From assembly GCA_946811695.1 (NCBI GenBank), contig OX328125.1, positions 35,635,751-35,699,750 of the forward strand: DNA of 64,000 nucleotides, in the 5' to 3' direction. The stretch is from Gonocerus acuteangulatus (taxonomy: Eukaryota; Arthropoda; Insecta; Hemiptera; Coreidae). Made by a program: the position numbers and the translations under genes. The notes below the pieces were generated by a model that saw only the letters and a program-made list of their open reading frames with translations, had not been told where the DNA came from and did no database searches. Positions 45,736 to 55,794 of this stretch are shown one piece after another (within the stretch, counting starts at the first letter, position 1; every line of letters begins with the position of its first letter).

Positions 45736-46593
45736 ACACTAATTATAATTAGTGTTTTTGGAGTGTTTTCATTTCTTAAATTGCTAAAAGAACTTTCAAA
45801 AATAATATCGCCGACTAGGGGGTTGTGTAATTATGCTTCAGCTCGTTAATCCATCATTTCTAATATGTATCTGAACAATTAAACAATTAACGATTTATGT
45901 GGCTAAACATAAAAATAATCCAATTATTTACATAAATACATATTTAATTTATGGTAATGGTTCTTAAACAAATGCACGGCTACCTTTATTTAATTTATAT
46001 GCACATATATTCAATTCATAAGTATATTCATCAATACATGTGTACACACCCATTATCATCATTTATCAATTAGATTGTTATATTCAAGGAAATTGTACGT
46101 ATCATTTATCACTTCTGCACAATAGTTTATTATATAAGTAATGTTGTGACTTTGTCCCCATGTTGTCGTTTGTTGGTTTGAAGTATTTAGGTCGTCAGTT
46201 CCCTACCATATAAACATGTAAAATTCAAAGCCATGCTCTTGGATTAGGGTGTGCTTCACGTAAATATTATTCATGTCAGGATTTTTTTTGTACTATTTTA
46301 TGATTTCTTTTTAGATGAATTTATTTTGATTTAGTTATTTTATGTTCATATTTCTCGTGTATAATTTGTCCCATCGGCTTTTCGCTTGGAACAATTATTC
46401 ATCACAGGCTGTTGTGCGTTTGATCTTCAAGCATTTCACAGATCGTTATCAAGTGACTGCACAGGTATCATTGAAAAAGAATGACCCTGAAAGTGTGACT
46501 AAAATGCATCAAACATGCAAGAAAAATTAAAATAATTTGGTTCCAGAAATCTATAATAAATAAACTATTTTTCAAATATTTATTTGCTGAAGA

Positions 46594-46598
<5 letters not shown>
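45736..46598. other. No gene recognised
   Basis: AT-rich. An ORF at 46342-46530 has no domain. It might be further sequence of the same decayed gene, but this cannot be shown. Confidence 0.4.
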
Positions 46599-46662
<64 letters not shown>

Positions 46663-46943
46663 ATTCTTGTGGATGACCCAAAATATTTCTTAATGCGTTT
46701 CGTTCTTTTAGGCTTAGGGTCGGGAAAAAGTAGTACTTCCTTGTGTCACACCACTTTATTTTTTCCTGCCCTACATGTTTCGTGCTTAATTCATTCGCAC
46801 CTCATCAGGGGCACTTCTTGCTAAGAAGTCCTCTCGTCTCCTCATGTACCTTCTACGGAGGCAGGGGTACCCCCCCCCCCCCCTCCCCCCGCCCCCGACC
46901 CTACTTTTTCCCGACCCTAAGCTTAAAAGAACGAAACGCATTA

Positions 46944-47004
<61 letters not shown>
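46599..47004. mobile_element. Ribozyme fold-back element between two (TA)n tracts
   Basis: TA tracts at 46599-46659 and 46946-47004. Inside, the ends are inverted: ttcttaatgcgtttcgttct ... gggtcgggaaaaagtagt at 46687-46738 and actttttcccgaccctaagc ... gaacgaaacgcattaag at 46902-46945. Between the arms lie a minus-strand hammerhead (46767-46813) and a C-rich run at 46870-46895. No transposase or RT frame. Confidence 0.82.
46767..46813 (-). ncRNA. Hammerhead ribozyme, ACAUGU family (full consensus)
   Basis: Minus strand: TGCCC, CTGATGA, G, GTGC, an 11-base loop, GCAC, GAAA, CATGT, A, GGGCA. Helix I is TGCCC/GGGCA (5 bp); helix II GTGC/GCAC; helix III is the ACAUGU palindrome; the site is GUA, cleaved after A. 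The core is the textbook CUGAUGA...GAAA. Best single ribozyme in the window. Confidence 0.87.
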
Positions 47005-47007
<3 letters not shown>

Positions 47008-47234
47008 AATAACAGAAAAGAGCACTTTTGGACTAGTCCATTCGAAAGCGAAAGTTTTTCGCTGTACTGGAAACTAATTCTACAAAAAGGAAAGATATTG
47101 ACGTATATTTGGAAAGGATAATTTGAGTCAATAAAATTGTTGTTTCGGAAGTGTGTCCCAATTCACTGGAGGCGAAATATAAAATATTGTATTCCAAGTC
47201 TCCCAAATTACTCCTGTTAGAAGCACTCTATGAA
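47005..47234. other. No gene recognised
   Basis: AT-rich spacer. Confidence 0.4.
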
Positions 47235-47245
47235 AACAAGCTATA

Positions 47246-47253
47246 CTTTTTTT

Positions 47254-47286
<33 letters not shown>

Positions 47287-47403
47287 CGGCGCATCAACAA
47301 ATCTTGCCTGAGATGAGAAAATTTCTGGCACCGGCGGGGATCGAACCCGCCATCTCCCGCTTATGAATGTAGCGTGCTAGCCACTAGACCACGGGAGACC
47401 CCC
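47246..47403 (-). mobile_element. SINE-A, tRNA-derived, full length
   Basis: Perfect 11-bp target duplication aacaagctata (47235-47245 and 47404-47414). Minus strand: GGGGGTCTCCCGTGGTCTAG, TGGCTAGCACGC (A box), GGGTTCGATCCCCGCC (B box), then a short body ending gttgatgcgccgt and a long A tract. The head resembles tRNA-Glu/Asp type genes. The intact duplication and pure tail mark it as young, mobilised by a LINE. Confidence 0.9.
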
Positions 47404-47831
47404 AACAAGCTATAATGAATGAATGGGAATGTGGTGTGCGTTAAGCAAGTGATATTTCTGTAAGATCTAAGAGTGATTGAGGAGGTAAACGGAAATTTGC
47501 TATCACAAGCTGACATGTCGCCTCAGGTACAAAAGTAGTCCCGTATGTTGAAAACAGGACAAAACCAATTTCCATAACTTGTCTTAGAGAACTACTATTA
47601 ACTGGTATTTGAGGGAGGAAAGTTCTTGAAAACCAAATATTGCAACCGGAACGAGACAACTCTTGCATAAATACCTTCGTTGCAAGGAAATACCATTGTT
47701 TTTGAATAACTTGAATTATTAATAACTTGTTCTCTAATAATTGGTTTCATTATTAAAAGTGTTTAGAAGAATGTCTTGTTGTCATTGTGAGGAACTGTCC
47801 CCCTTCGTTAAGATTAAATGAATTGTAACGA
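47404..47831. other. No gene recognised
   Basis: Unremarkable mixed-composition DNA. Confidence 0.4.
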
Positions 47832-47910
47832 ATGGAGTTGTGTGCTGGCGTCCCTCAAGGCGTCCCATTAGCTCCACTGTTATTTCTTAATTCTTTCCCC
47901 GCGATCTCGG
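47832..47910 (+). pseudogene. LINE reverse transcriptase scrap
   Basis: The frame ELCAGVPQGVPLAPLLFLNS matches the GVPQGSxLxPLLF motif of Jockey/CR1-type reverse transcriptases. The next residues do not continue the domain. Confidence 0.5.
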
Positions 47911-48289
47911 CTCCCCCCAGCGTTTCGAAAGGAGAACCGTGCCGCGAGCCGGCTTTTTCACATTTTACACGCTCCTTTTTTTTCTCTTTTCTACCGCCAA
48001 GGCAAGGCCTGTGTAATCGACGCAAACCGCCTCGGACCTCCACGCCCGGCATAGTTCAATTGGCCACTTTTATCCAGACAATCCATACGCTGACCGGCAA
48101 GGTCGCGGATCGGATTTGGGATGAAACCGACTGTTTTATGGTTCGTGTAATTCATTGAAATGCTCCTGATTTCCGTAAAACCGGATAAGCCGCCTTGAAT
48201 AAAGCGTTTTTAATCGATTGGTTAGGAATAGTTCGTTGGCCTTGATCGTGTCCATTCCATTGTGGGGTTGCTGTAAGTTTGGAAAAGCA

Positions 48290-49020
48290 ATTTCTCCAGA
48301 TTGTTTCAAACGTAAATTGGCCCAGTTCGAGTCCACACTGGTCCAGTTCCGGTCAGCTCACGGAATCTTCCAGGGGCATTCTGGCCCACTTCCGCTTCAC
48401 TCTAGTTAACTCCCGATCATACACGGGTCACTCTGACTCACTTCCGGTCAATATAACGCTCATGGACCACGATGGCTAAGTCCGAACCGATTTTGCTTAC
48501 TTTTGGTCACTCGCCATCCACTTTATCTTTCTTAATCTAGGTTACTTCCGGTATCTTTAGGTTCACTTCCAGTCCTTCGCCATCACTTTTGGGACACTTT
48601 ATTCTCACTCGGGACGAATATGGTTACTTCTGGTGCCAGATAATTGCCTGTGGGACTACATTTATTCTGAGGCCAATTCCACGGGGGATCTGTTCAACTT
48701 CCTCTTCATTTCCAGTAACAAATAATCACTTCTGGGGTACTAAATTATTCTCAGGGGAACTTCTGGGCCGTTCGAAGTCACTACAGAGTACTTCTCTTCA
48801 TGCTTAGTTGGGGTCCCACACAATTAATTTTCGGTCTCTATATTCATCCCTGGGTCCCTTCCGCGTACATCCGTGCAATTTCCGGGTAATTCTGGTTAAC
48901 TTGTCGATTACTTCAGGTCTCTCGTTATTACTTAAGGGTCACTATATTCATCGCTTGGTCACTTCCGGATGAATCTGGATCATATCTGGTTAACTTCCGG
49001 CCTCTGCAATGAGTGCAATT
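48290..49020. repeat. Degenerate interspersed short repeat
   Basis: Many imperfect occurrences of ggtcacttccggtc / cacttccggtcaact through the segment. It looks like a decayed minisatellite with a unit of about 20-25 bp. Confidence 0.55.
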
Positions 49021-49040
49021 AATTTAGGCGAATTGTATTT

Positions 49041-49226
49041 TTATTTAAATTTTAACGTCCATTATTAGGACGGGTTATCTGTAGATTACCAACCATCCTT
49101 TTCTAGCCAGGATATGGCTCATGCCTTCTGTTTTTTCTAAAGAACCCCTTAGTGGGAATCGAACCCACGACACTTGGCACGGAGTGTTAAGTGCTCAAGC
49201 CTTAACACCTACGGCCCCGGGCCTCC
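49041..49226 (-). mobile_element. SINE-B, tRNA-derived
   Basis: Minus strand: GGAGGCCCGGGGCCGTAGGT, a GGGTTCGATTCCCAC B box, the tatcctggctagaaaaggat body, and tail taatggacgttaaaattt. Same family as 32119-32335. Confidence 0.8.
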
Positions 49227-50095
49227 ACCGTGTTTTTTATTCGATAACAATTTTTATTCAAATAAATCATTTTAATTCAAAAATGAATAAAAATAAACAA
49301 AGTTCCGGTAGTTATAGAATGGCAGATTAATGAATGAAAATCTTATTCATTATTCAGAATGACACAACAGATTTATTCTATATTCTGAATGATGAATCGA
49401 ATGAAGCAAGTTTTAAGGTGATATCTACAGCCGTTTTCAAGAAAAGTAGATAAAAGTAAAATTTTCTTTGGAGTAGTGAAAAATATTTTATTAACAGCAT
49501 AATTTGTAATTTTCATATTATTTCTTAAATATTACGAAAACGAGTTGGAATTAGTGGTGAGCGGAATGCAAGCATTGCTAAATTTCTTACCAAAATGGTT
49601 TTCGATTCATCGATCCCTGATGGAGTAATCAGTACTTAAAATTCCGACTCGTTTCATCATTTTTTCGTCAAGGTTTTCCTCAGTGTTTGATTGCTAGTTG
49701 TTGTTTTTCATTTAATTTAGCAGCGAAATGAATTCTTAAGTGAAAAAGGTAATTAAATGAGAAATATGCATTATTTGTTTATTATAATATAGGTATTTTT
49801 TAGAATAATCGAAAATCGAGAGGGAGAAGTGAGTCATTTCCGCTCACTAAAGAGCTTAAAGTTAGCTTATGTAGTCAGGTTTATGTAACTAAATTCTACT
49901 AACCTTTTCAAAAATCGTCCCTGCTTCAAGTCCTGTTCCAAAAAAAGAAAAAATCCAATTCTTCCAAACTGAATAAGAACGTTATGGAAACGCGCTAGAA
50001 TGATGCAGTTCCTAGGAGCTTTAACCGGAATAAAGTCGATCAGGCAATCTTGGCCAGAACCCATACTTCAAAAACTCTTGTTTATTTATCTTTGG

Positions 50096-50096
<1 letters not shown>
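49227..50096. other. No gene recognised
   Basis: AT-rich spacer left of the PLE; a gcagttcctaggagc motif at about 50004 recalls the end of element E. Confidence 0.4.
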
Positions 50097-50168
<72 letters not shown>

Positions 50169-50215
50169 TTTCTGCAACTCGGCTTCTTTCTCCAGCGGTC
50201 TTTCTCCTCCTTTCA

Positions 50216-50258
50216 TCGCAATATTTCGCCGGATTCCTCTCCGGCTTCTTCTGGCAGT
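50216..50258 (-). ncRNA. Hammerhead-like motif, left PLE arm
   Basis: Mirror of 52324-52367: GCCGGA/TCCGGC helix II, GAAA, AUAU palindrome. The core reads CAGAAGA instead of CUGAAGA. Confidence 0.6.
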
Positions 50259-51106
50259 CACTCATCCTTGCTGGTTGGTAAGGGAATGAGCTCGTCAGCG
50301 GTTTGGGCCCTTCTTATCCTTCTTGGTCGGAGACTATGCGAGCCAATGAACTGGGGAGGCTCTGGGCCAATCGGGTTTCCTCTGTCTATGTTAGGTTCCT
50401 CGGTCGTCCGTTTGGGGCGCTGGTGGTCCTGTATGAGTGGGTTATCTCCAGTCTTCTTCAGGATGGCTCGCCAGGTGCTGGAGAGGATGAGTCCTTCTTC
50501 TCTATTGAAGTTGGCTGGATTGTTGTGGATCTCAATCGCCTCTCTGATGAGTCTCCTGTTCAGCGTGTCTTCCTTAGCCAGGGTCTTGGCTTGATCAAAC
50601 AGGACTTGTCTGGGGCACTCTTCTCCATGTGTTGCCACAGCAGAAGTTTTGGTGCGTCCCAGCCTGTAGTCTGCGGCGTGTTGCGCGATCCGAGTGGCTA
50701 TCTTCTTCCCTGTCTGTCCTATGTACACTTTCCCGCAGTCACATGGTAGAAGATATACACCCTGGTCTTGCAACCGCTGCTTGTCCTTACTTTTGCTCAG
50801 CCAATCCCCGATTTTGTTCAGCGGCTTGTAGGCGACCTCCATATCCTGTTTCCTAAATAGTCTGCCTAGCTTCTCGCTGACCCCGCTGACATAAGGTAGG
50901 GTAATTCTGCTTCTGGGTTGTGTTTCCCTCCGGTTGCTCTCATCACGGTGGCGATTTTCCACCATCCTTATTGTTCGGGCCAACTTCTTCCTGTCGTATC
51001 CATTCCCGGCTAAGTCATCCGTCAGTTGACTGAGTTCTGATCTTAGGAGTGATTGGTTACTGCACAGAGTTATAGCTCTGTGTGCCAGTGTCTTAACCAC
51101 TCCCAT
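50258..51106 (-). pseudogene. PLE GIY-YIG endonuclease region, left arm
   Basis: A 282-codon open frame, identical except for a few substitutions to residues 142-423 of the right-arm frame (for example EIHNNPANF here versus ESHKNPANF there). It contains the linker and the GIY-YIG nuclease (GVYLLPCDCGKVYIGQTGKK, with downstream R and H) and the same C-terminus. The reverse transcriptase is completely missing because the copy is truncated at the arm junction, so it cannot support its own transposition. The first Met is simply an internal Met. Confidence 0.85.
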
Positions 51107-51118
51107 TTTATATACTGG

Positions 51119-52324
51119 CTGCCCATGGGCAGCCCCCTATCACCAGTTGTGGCTGACATTTTCATGGAGGACTTCGAAAGGCGACTGATCGAGGGCAGCG
51201 AACACAAACCGAAGCTTTGGCTACGATACGTGGACGATGTCTTCGCAATCTGGCAGCATGGTGCAGAGGAACTCGAAAAATTCCTCCATCTCATGAACAA
51301 TTTGCACCCGGCCATCAGATTTACCGTCGAAGAAGAGAAGGACGGCAGATTGCCTTTCCTGGATCTCCTGATCATGAAAGGAACCAACGGTGAACTGGAG
51401 CACACTGTATACAGAAAACCCACGGCCACAGGAAGATACCTCCACGCTGATTCTCACCACCACACAGCACAAAAAATGGGAGTGGTTAAGACACTGGCAC
51501 ACAGAGCTATAACTCTGTGCAGTAACCAATCACTCCTAAGATCAGAACTCAGTCAACTGACGGATGACTTAGCCGGGAATGGATACGACAGGAAGAAGTT
51601 GGCCCGAACAATAAGGATGGTGGAAAATCGCCACCGTGATGAGAGCAACCGGAGGGAAACACAACCCAGAAGCAGAATTACCCTACCTTATGTCAGCGGG
51701 GTCAGCGAGAAGCTAGGCAGACTATTTAGGAAACAGGATATGGAGGTCGCCTACAAGCCGCTGAACAAAATCGGGGATTGGCTGAGCAAAAGCAAGGACA
51801 AGCAGCGGTTGCAAGACCAGGGTGTATATCTTCTACCATGTGACTGCGGGAAAGTGTACATAGGACAGACAGGGAAGAAGATAGCCACTCGGATCGCGCA
51901 ACACGCCGCAGACTACAGGCTGGGACGCACCAAAACTTCTGCTGTGGCAACACATGGAGAAGAGTGCCCCAGACAAGTCCTGTTTGATCAAGCCAAGACC
52001 CTGGCTAAGGAAGACACGCTGAACAGGAGACTCATCAGAGAGGCGATTGAGAGCCACAAAAATCCAGCCAACTTCAATAGAGAAGAAGGACTCATCCTCT
52101 CCAGCACCTGGCGAGCCATCCTGAAGAAGACTGGAGATAACCCACTCATACAGGACCACCAGCGCCCCAAACGGACGACCGAGGAACCTAACATAGACAG
52201 AGGAAACCCGATTGGCCCAGAGCCTCCCCAGTTCATTGGCTCGCATAGTCTCCGACCAAGAAGGATAAGAAGGGCCCAAACCGCTGACGAGCTCATTCCC
52301 TTACCAACCAGCAAGGATGAGTGA
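51119..52324 (+). pseudogene. PLE reverse transcriptase (partial) plus GIY-YIG endonuclease
   Basis: The open frame begins in RT motif B (MGSPLSPVVADIF), then the catalytic YVDD box (LRYVDDVFAIW), then the PLE-typical thumb signature (LPFLDLLI...HTVYRKPTATGRYL). Next come a basic linker and the GIY-YIG nuclease (GVYLLPCDCGKVYIGQTGKK...R...H), ending in a polar tail, DE-stop. The frame is open up to an ATG at 51053, but those upstream codons lie in the inverted arm and are not PLE protein. RT fingers and motifs 1-3/A are missing, so it is a truncated copy. The lack of stops or frameshifts shows recent insertion. Role: target-primed reverse transcription and DNA nicking. Confidence 0.93.
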
Positions 52325-52367
52325 CTGCCAGAAGAAGCCGGAGAGGAATCCGGCGAAATATTGCGAT
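52324..52367 (+). ncRNA. Hammerhead-like motif at the PLE stop codon
   Basis: Begins in the TGA stop. Core CAGAAGA 52329-52335 (U4 changed to A), helix II GCCGGA 52337-52342 / TCCGGC 52349-52354, GAAA 52355-52358, AUAU helix III, U at 52362, partial helix I (ACTGC against GCGAT, with a G-U and one mismatch). It aligns base for base with the PLE-2 ribozymes. Probably inactive because U4 is invariant in active HHRs. Confidence 0.65.
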
Positions 52368-52448
52368 GAAAGGAGGAGAAAGACCGCTGGAGAAAGAAGC
52401 CGAGTTGCAGAAAACACATCTAATTCCCAGCGAAGCAGCTTGAAAGTT

Positions 52449-52512
<64 letters not shown>

Positions 52513-52517
<5 letters not shown>

Positions 52518-53454
52518 GCTAAAACCCAGTTGTCTTTTCAAGATATAAAAAAAGAAAATCGACTTTATACCAGTTAAAGCTTCCATCTGTTGATGAGCAA
52601 TGACCGCTTAGTGGTTAACGAAAAACTCTACACCGAAGCCCTGTACCAGGACAGCTCTACTTACATCTATTGTACAAATCACTTTTAATTAAATAATTCT
52701 TAAATTGCCTGTAATAATTGTTTTGTATCATATCTCAATGGGTCAGTTGTGGCCAAATTTCAGATTTCAGTGTGACCACTGAAATTGTTTTAGCTTTTGA
52801 ATACATAACATAGTAAAGTAATATATATTATTGAAGGGAATGTAATGCTCTACAACCCTATAGCACGCACTTATTTTTTTGGTGCAACGTTGAAGAGTTA
52901 TCTAGTCAAAAAATGTGTGGCAAACGTGTTATTTCCCAAAATTACAGACTTTCAAGTGCGGATTTCTTGAAAACTGAAGATATCTCGAGAAACTCGAAAG
53001 AATAGTACTTGTAGCAAATTTAATTAGCTTTCATGTCGCTATGTCGCAGGGTTTCCGAGATATTAGCGAAAACCCAAAAAATGGGACCTTCTAGCCACCC
53101 CCCTCCCCGGCTCAAAGGCTACAGGCGGGGTCTCTTGACATTTTCACCTCCTATCTAGCCCAAACAATGCTACGTAGTCAAAAATTGTGTTCCAAAAATT
53201 CCCTTCTATAACTCTTCGTTGCCTGGGCTGATGCACAAAACGATCGTACGTAGAATAAAAAAATTATTTAATTAAAGGACTTTTTAGTCCGAGATGAGGC
53301 TATTAAATCCACAATTTCTAAACAGCTAATTGGATGTCGTCTAGAGATTCCCGCCTTAGGTTATATCCCGACGAAACTCGCTCACAATTAATTAGTACCT
53401 CACAAAACTAATGACACAAGCAAAACGATTCTAAGAAAAATCGGAATGGGGTTA
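52513..53454. other. No gene recognised
   Basis: Mixed-composition DNA between the PLE and the satellite array. Confidence 0.45.
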
Positions 53455-54765
53455 GCTGAAACCACATGGTCTATAAAAAACTTATTAATGCGCCCCTAGG
53501 AGACTTATTTTTTGTTATTTCACAACGAAACGCTATATATAGTTAACAATAAATTTAAGAAAAATCGCTCCATTAGGAGTGGGGATTTACCTGTAACTCC
53601 ATATTCCATATCAACTTATTGTTGTGCACCCAGAAAACGTATTTTTTGTTAGTTCACTACGGAACTAATTATATAATTCAAAAAGCTGGCGATAGATCTG
53701 TATTATGATTATAAGAAAAAGCGGTTTATTAATACTGGGTGTTTACCTGAAAACCTATATTCCATATCAACTGATTAAATTCTCCCAGAAGTCGTATTTT
53801 TTGTTATTTTTCAGTTAACAAAGGTAATGGTAGATATGTATTATGAATATATGAAAAATCGATACATTAAGAGTAAGGGGGTTATCTGCAAACCCATAAA
53901 CCACACCAACTTATTATTGTGCAGCTAGTAGCCGTATTTTTTGTGTGTGTGTGTGTGTGTTTAACGGCGCATCAACAATTTGCCTATTAACGCCGGGCTA
54001 TCTACAGGTTGCCACCCTTTTATAATGCCAACGGCACGTGGTTGGTCACCCATTCAGGTACTGGCCACGCCCGACTTTGCTTAACTTCGGTGATCTATGG
54101 GAACCGGTGCATTCAACGTGGCTATGGCCGTTGGCTAGTAGCCGTAGTTTTGGTTATTTTCCAACGAAACTCGCTATATAGTTTTTAGAGCCAATGATAG
54201 ATACATATACATTAGTATAAGAAAAATCGGTCTATTAGGAGGTGGTGTTTACCTCAAAACCCATAGTCCACAACTTATTAATGTGCACCTAGGAGGCATA
54301 TTTTTTAATATATTTCAACGGAACTCGGCACTTTATTTATAGGGCTAATAATAAATATGTATTAAAAATATAAGAAAAATTGGTCTATTAGGAGTGGGTG
54401 TTTACCTGAACCCCGCTGACCACACCAACTGATTATTGTGCAGCTAGCAGCCGTATTTTTTTGATTTTCCAATGAAACACGCTATATAGTTAACAAAGCT
54501 AATGATAGATATGTATTATGAATAGAAGAAAAATAGGTCTAATGGGAGTGGGAGTTTATTTAAAACCCTATATTCCATATCAAATTATTGCTGTGCCTAT
54601 AGAAGCCGTATTTTTTGTTATGTCACTATGAAACACACTATGTAATTTGTAAAGCTAATGATGGATATGTGTGCTAAATATATAAAAAATCGGTTTGTAA
54701 ATTATGGGGTTTACCTATAACCCCATAATTTACAAGATGAGGGATATATCAATCCCTTAGAACAG
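53455..54765. repeat. Satellite array, about 155-bp unit, 7-8 copies
   Basis: Successive units share a gccgtattttttgttatttc core, aactcgctatatagtt, gctaatgatagatatgtatt and agaaaaatcggtctattagg. The last element recurs near 53563, 53716, 53853, 54214, 54375, 54528 and 54682. One unit is interrupted by a 5S-derived SINE at 53961-54133. The unit core is also recognisable, more diverged, in element E. Confidence 0.85.
53961..54133 (-). mobile_element. 5S-rRNA-derived SINE, near full length
   Basis: The minus strand opens CCAACGGCCATAGCCACGTT and runs through CACCGGTTCCCATAGATCAC, CGAAGTTAAGCAAAGTCGGG and CCGTTGGCA, about 109 nt of 5S-like sequence. The same non-5S tail as 24068-24231 follows (gggtggcaacctgtagatag ... 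gatgcgccgtt), then a (ca)n end. A 13-bp duplication, gctagtagccgta (53924-53936, 54134-54146), flanks it, and the satellite unit continues on both sides. Pol III internal control region present. Confidence 0.9.
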
Positions 54766-54774
54766 GCTACACAG

Positions 54775-54959
54775 GGTCAGGCAGGCCTGTCAGTTAGACC
54801 TGAACAGTCCGCCTGAATGCCGGTCGACTGAACGTGTATATATTCCGGCCGCCTGAACAGTCTTAACCGACCGACAGACCGGAATACGTTCAAGCCACCA
54901 GGCGGACCGTTCGGCCTTCAGGCGGACTTATAAGGTCTAACTGACAGGCCTGCCTGACC
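54775..54959. repeat. Fold-back repeat at the array edge
   Basis: ggtcaggcaggcctgtcagt ... at 54775-54801 is the perfect reverse complement of 54933-54959. More inverted matches (gcggactgttcagg/cctgaacagtccgc-like) lie inside. The unexpanded left end (ggtcaggcaggcctgaacag) recurs at 61334, next to the second satellite block. Confidence 0.8.
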
Positions 54960-55794
54960 GTGCGTAGTCTGCTTTATGAATATAACCTGCTTTATGAAAT
55001 TCGCTAGATGATTAGCCTATGACAGAATTTCATTGTGAATATATGCTAAATCCTTCCATTAGGAGTACAATTTAGGTGAGAAACTACAATTTAGGCCAAT
55101 TAATTAAAGTTCACCTAGCAGCCGTAACGAAAGTAGCTGAGCTAATAATTTTCCAAAATTTCCTGATCTAATGAGAGGGTAACCTCAATGCGCATGGTCA
55201 TTAAGAATAAAACGAAGGTCTGCCCTCTATTAGGAATGGATTACAACTCAATGCATTGATTGAATAAGGAAAATATAATATAGCACAAGAAAAAAATATT
55301 ATTATTATTTAATGCGATTTTAAAATGTACCGCCAATTTTGTAGAGATCCTTTTGGCCATCAGAACTTATAGCGAGATTCACAGAATATATGGAGACCTT
55401 TAAATATTTGTAAAGTTCTAATGCTGTTGAAAGAGTTATAAGGATTGAATGTGGCGAGAGAGCAAATATAGGAATTGATTGTAATTTCAGTTTCAATTAA
55501 TTTCTGTCAATAGTTACTAATTGGAGCTGTAACATGTTGGCTATTTTAAGATGTCGTTTCAACTTTTTTATTGACTGCTAATTAAAGTTACCTATATAAG
55601 CTTTTCGGGCAAAAACTAATCCTTTTTCCTTCTTGGCGTTGACTAAATAAAATTTTTGCAGACTTGTTTAATATTGAAATTCGCAAAAGTCGCTATATCT
55701 AGGGTTTTTTATTATTATCATATTCAAGGAATATGGAGAGAAGCTAAATCCATCCTTGGCAAGTTTTTGTGTGTGGTAGCTGAGCTATTGAGAG
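54960..55794. other. No gene recognised
   Basis: AT-rich DNA upstream of the promoter-like region. 54990-55170 may be further degenerate satellite (ctagcagccgtaac). Confidence 0.45.

Larger units (their letters stand above)
50097..52512. mobile_element. Fold-back Penelope-like element between (TA)n tracts
   Basis: TA tracts at 50097-50160 and 52449-52512 enclose two 5'-truncated copies of one PLE, head to head. The left arm (50161 to about 51109, minus strand) and the matching part of the right arm (about 51473-52410, plus strand) differ at only a handful of bases. The right arm extends 350 bp further 5' into the reverse transcriptase. The right end keeps 36 bp (acatctaattcccagcgaag...) that the left end lacks before its TA tract. 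The arrangement fits the inverted, partly duplicated copies described for PLEs. Confidence 0.92.

Noticed and set aside
47340..47403. tRNA gene
   Set aside because: A and B boxes are present, but no acceptor-stem pairing closes it and it is part of a SINE with a target duplication.
50163..50856. Plus-strand ORFs of 143, 148 and 75 codons, mirrored at 51726-52419
   Set aside because: Antisense frames of the PLE arms; the sense frame carries the conserved RT and GIY-YIG motifs.
54027..54133. Functional 5S rRNA gene on the minus strand
   Set aside because: Flanked by a 13-bp target duplication and carrying the SINE tail, so it is a retroposon insertion.
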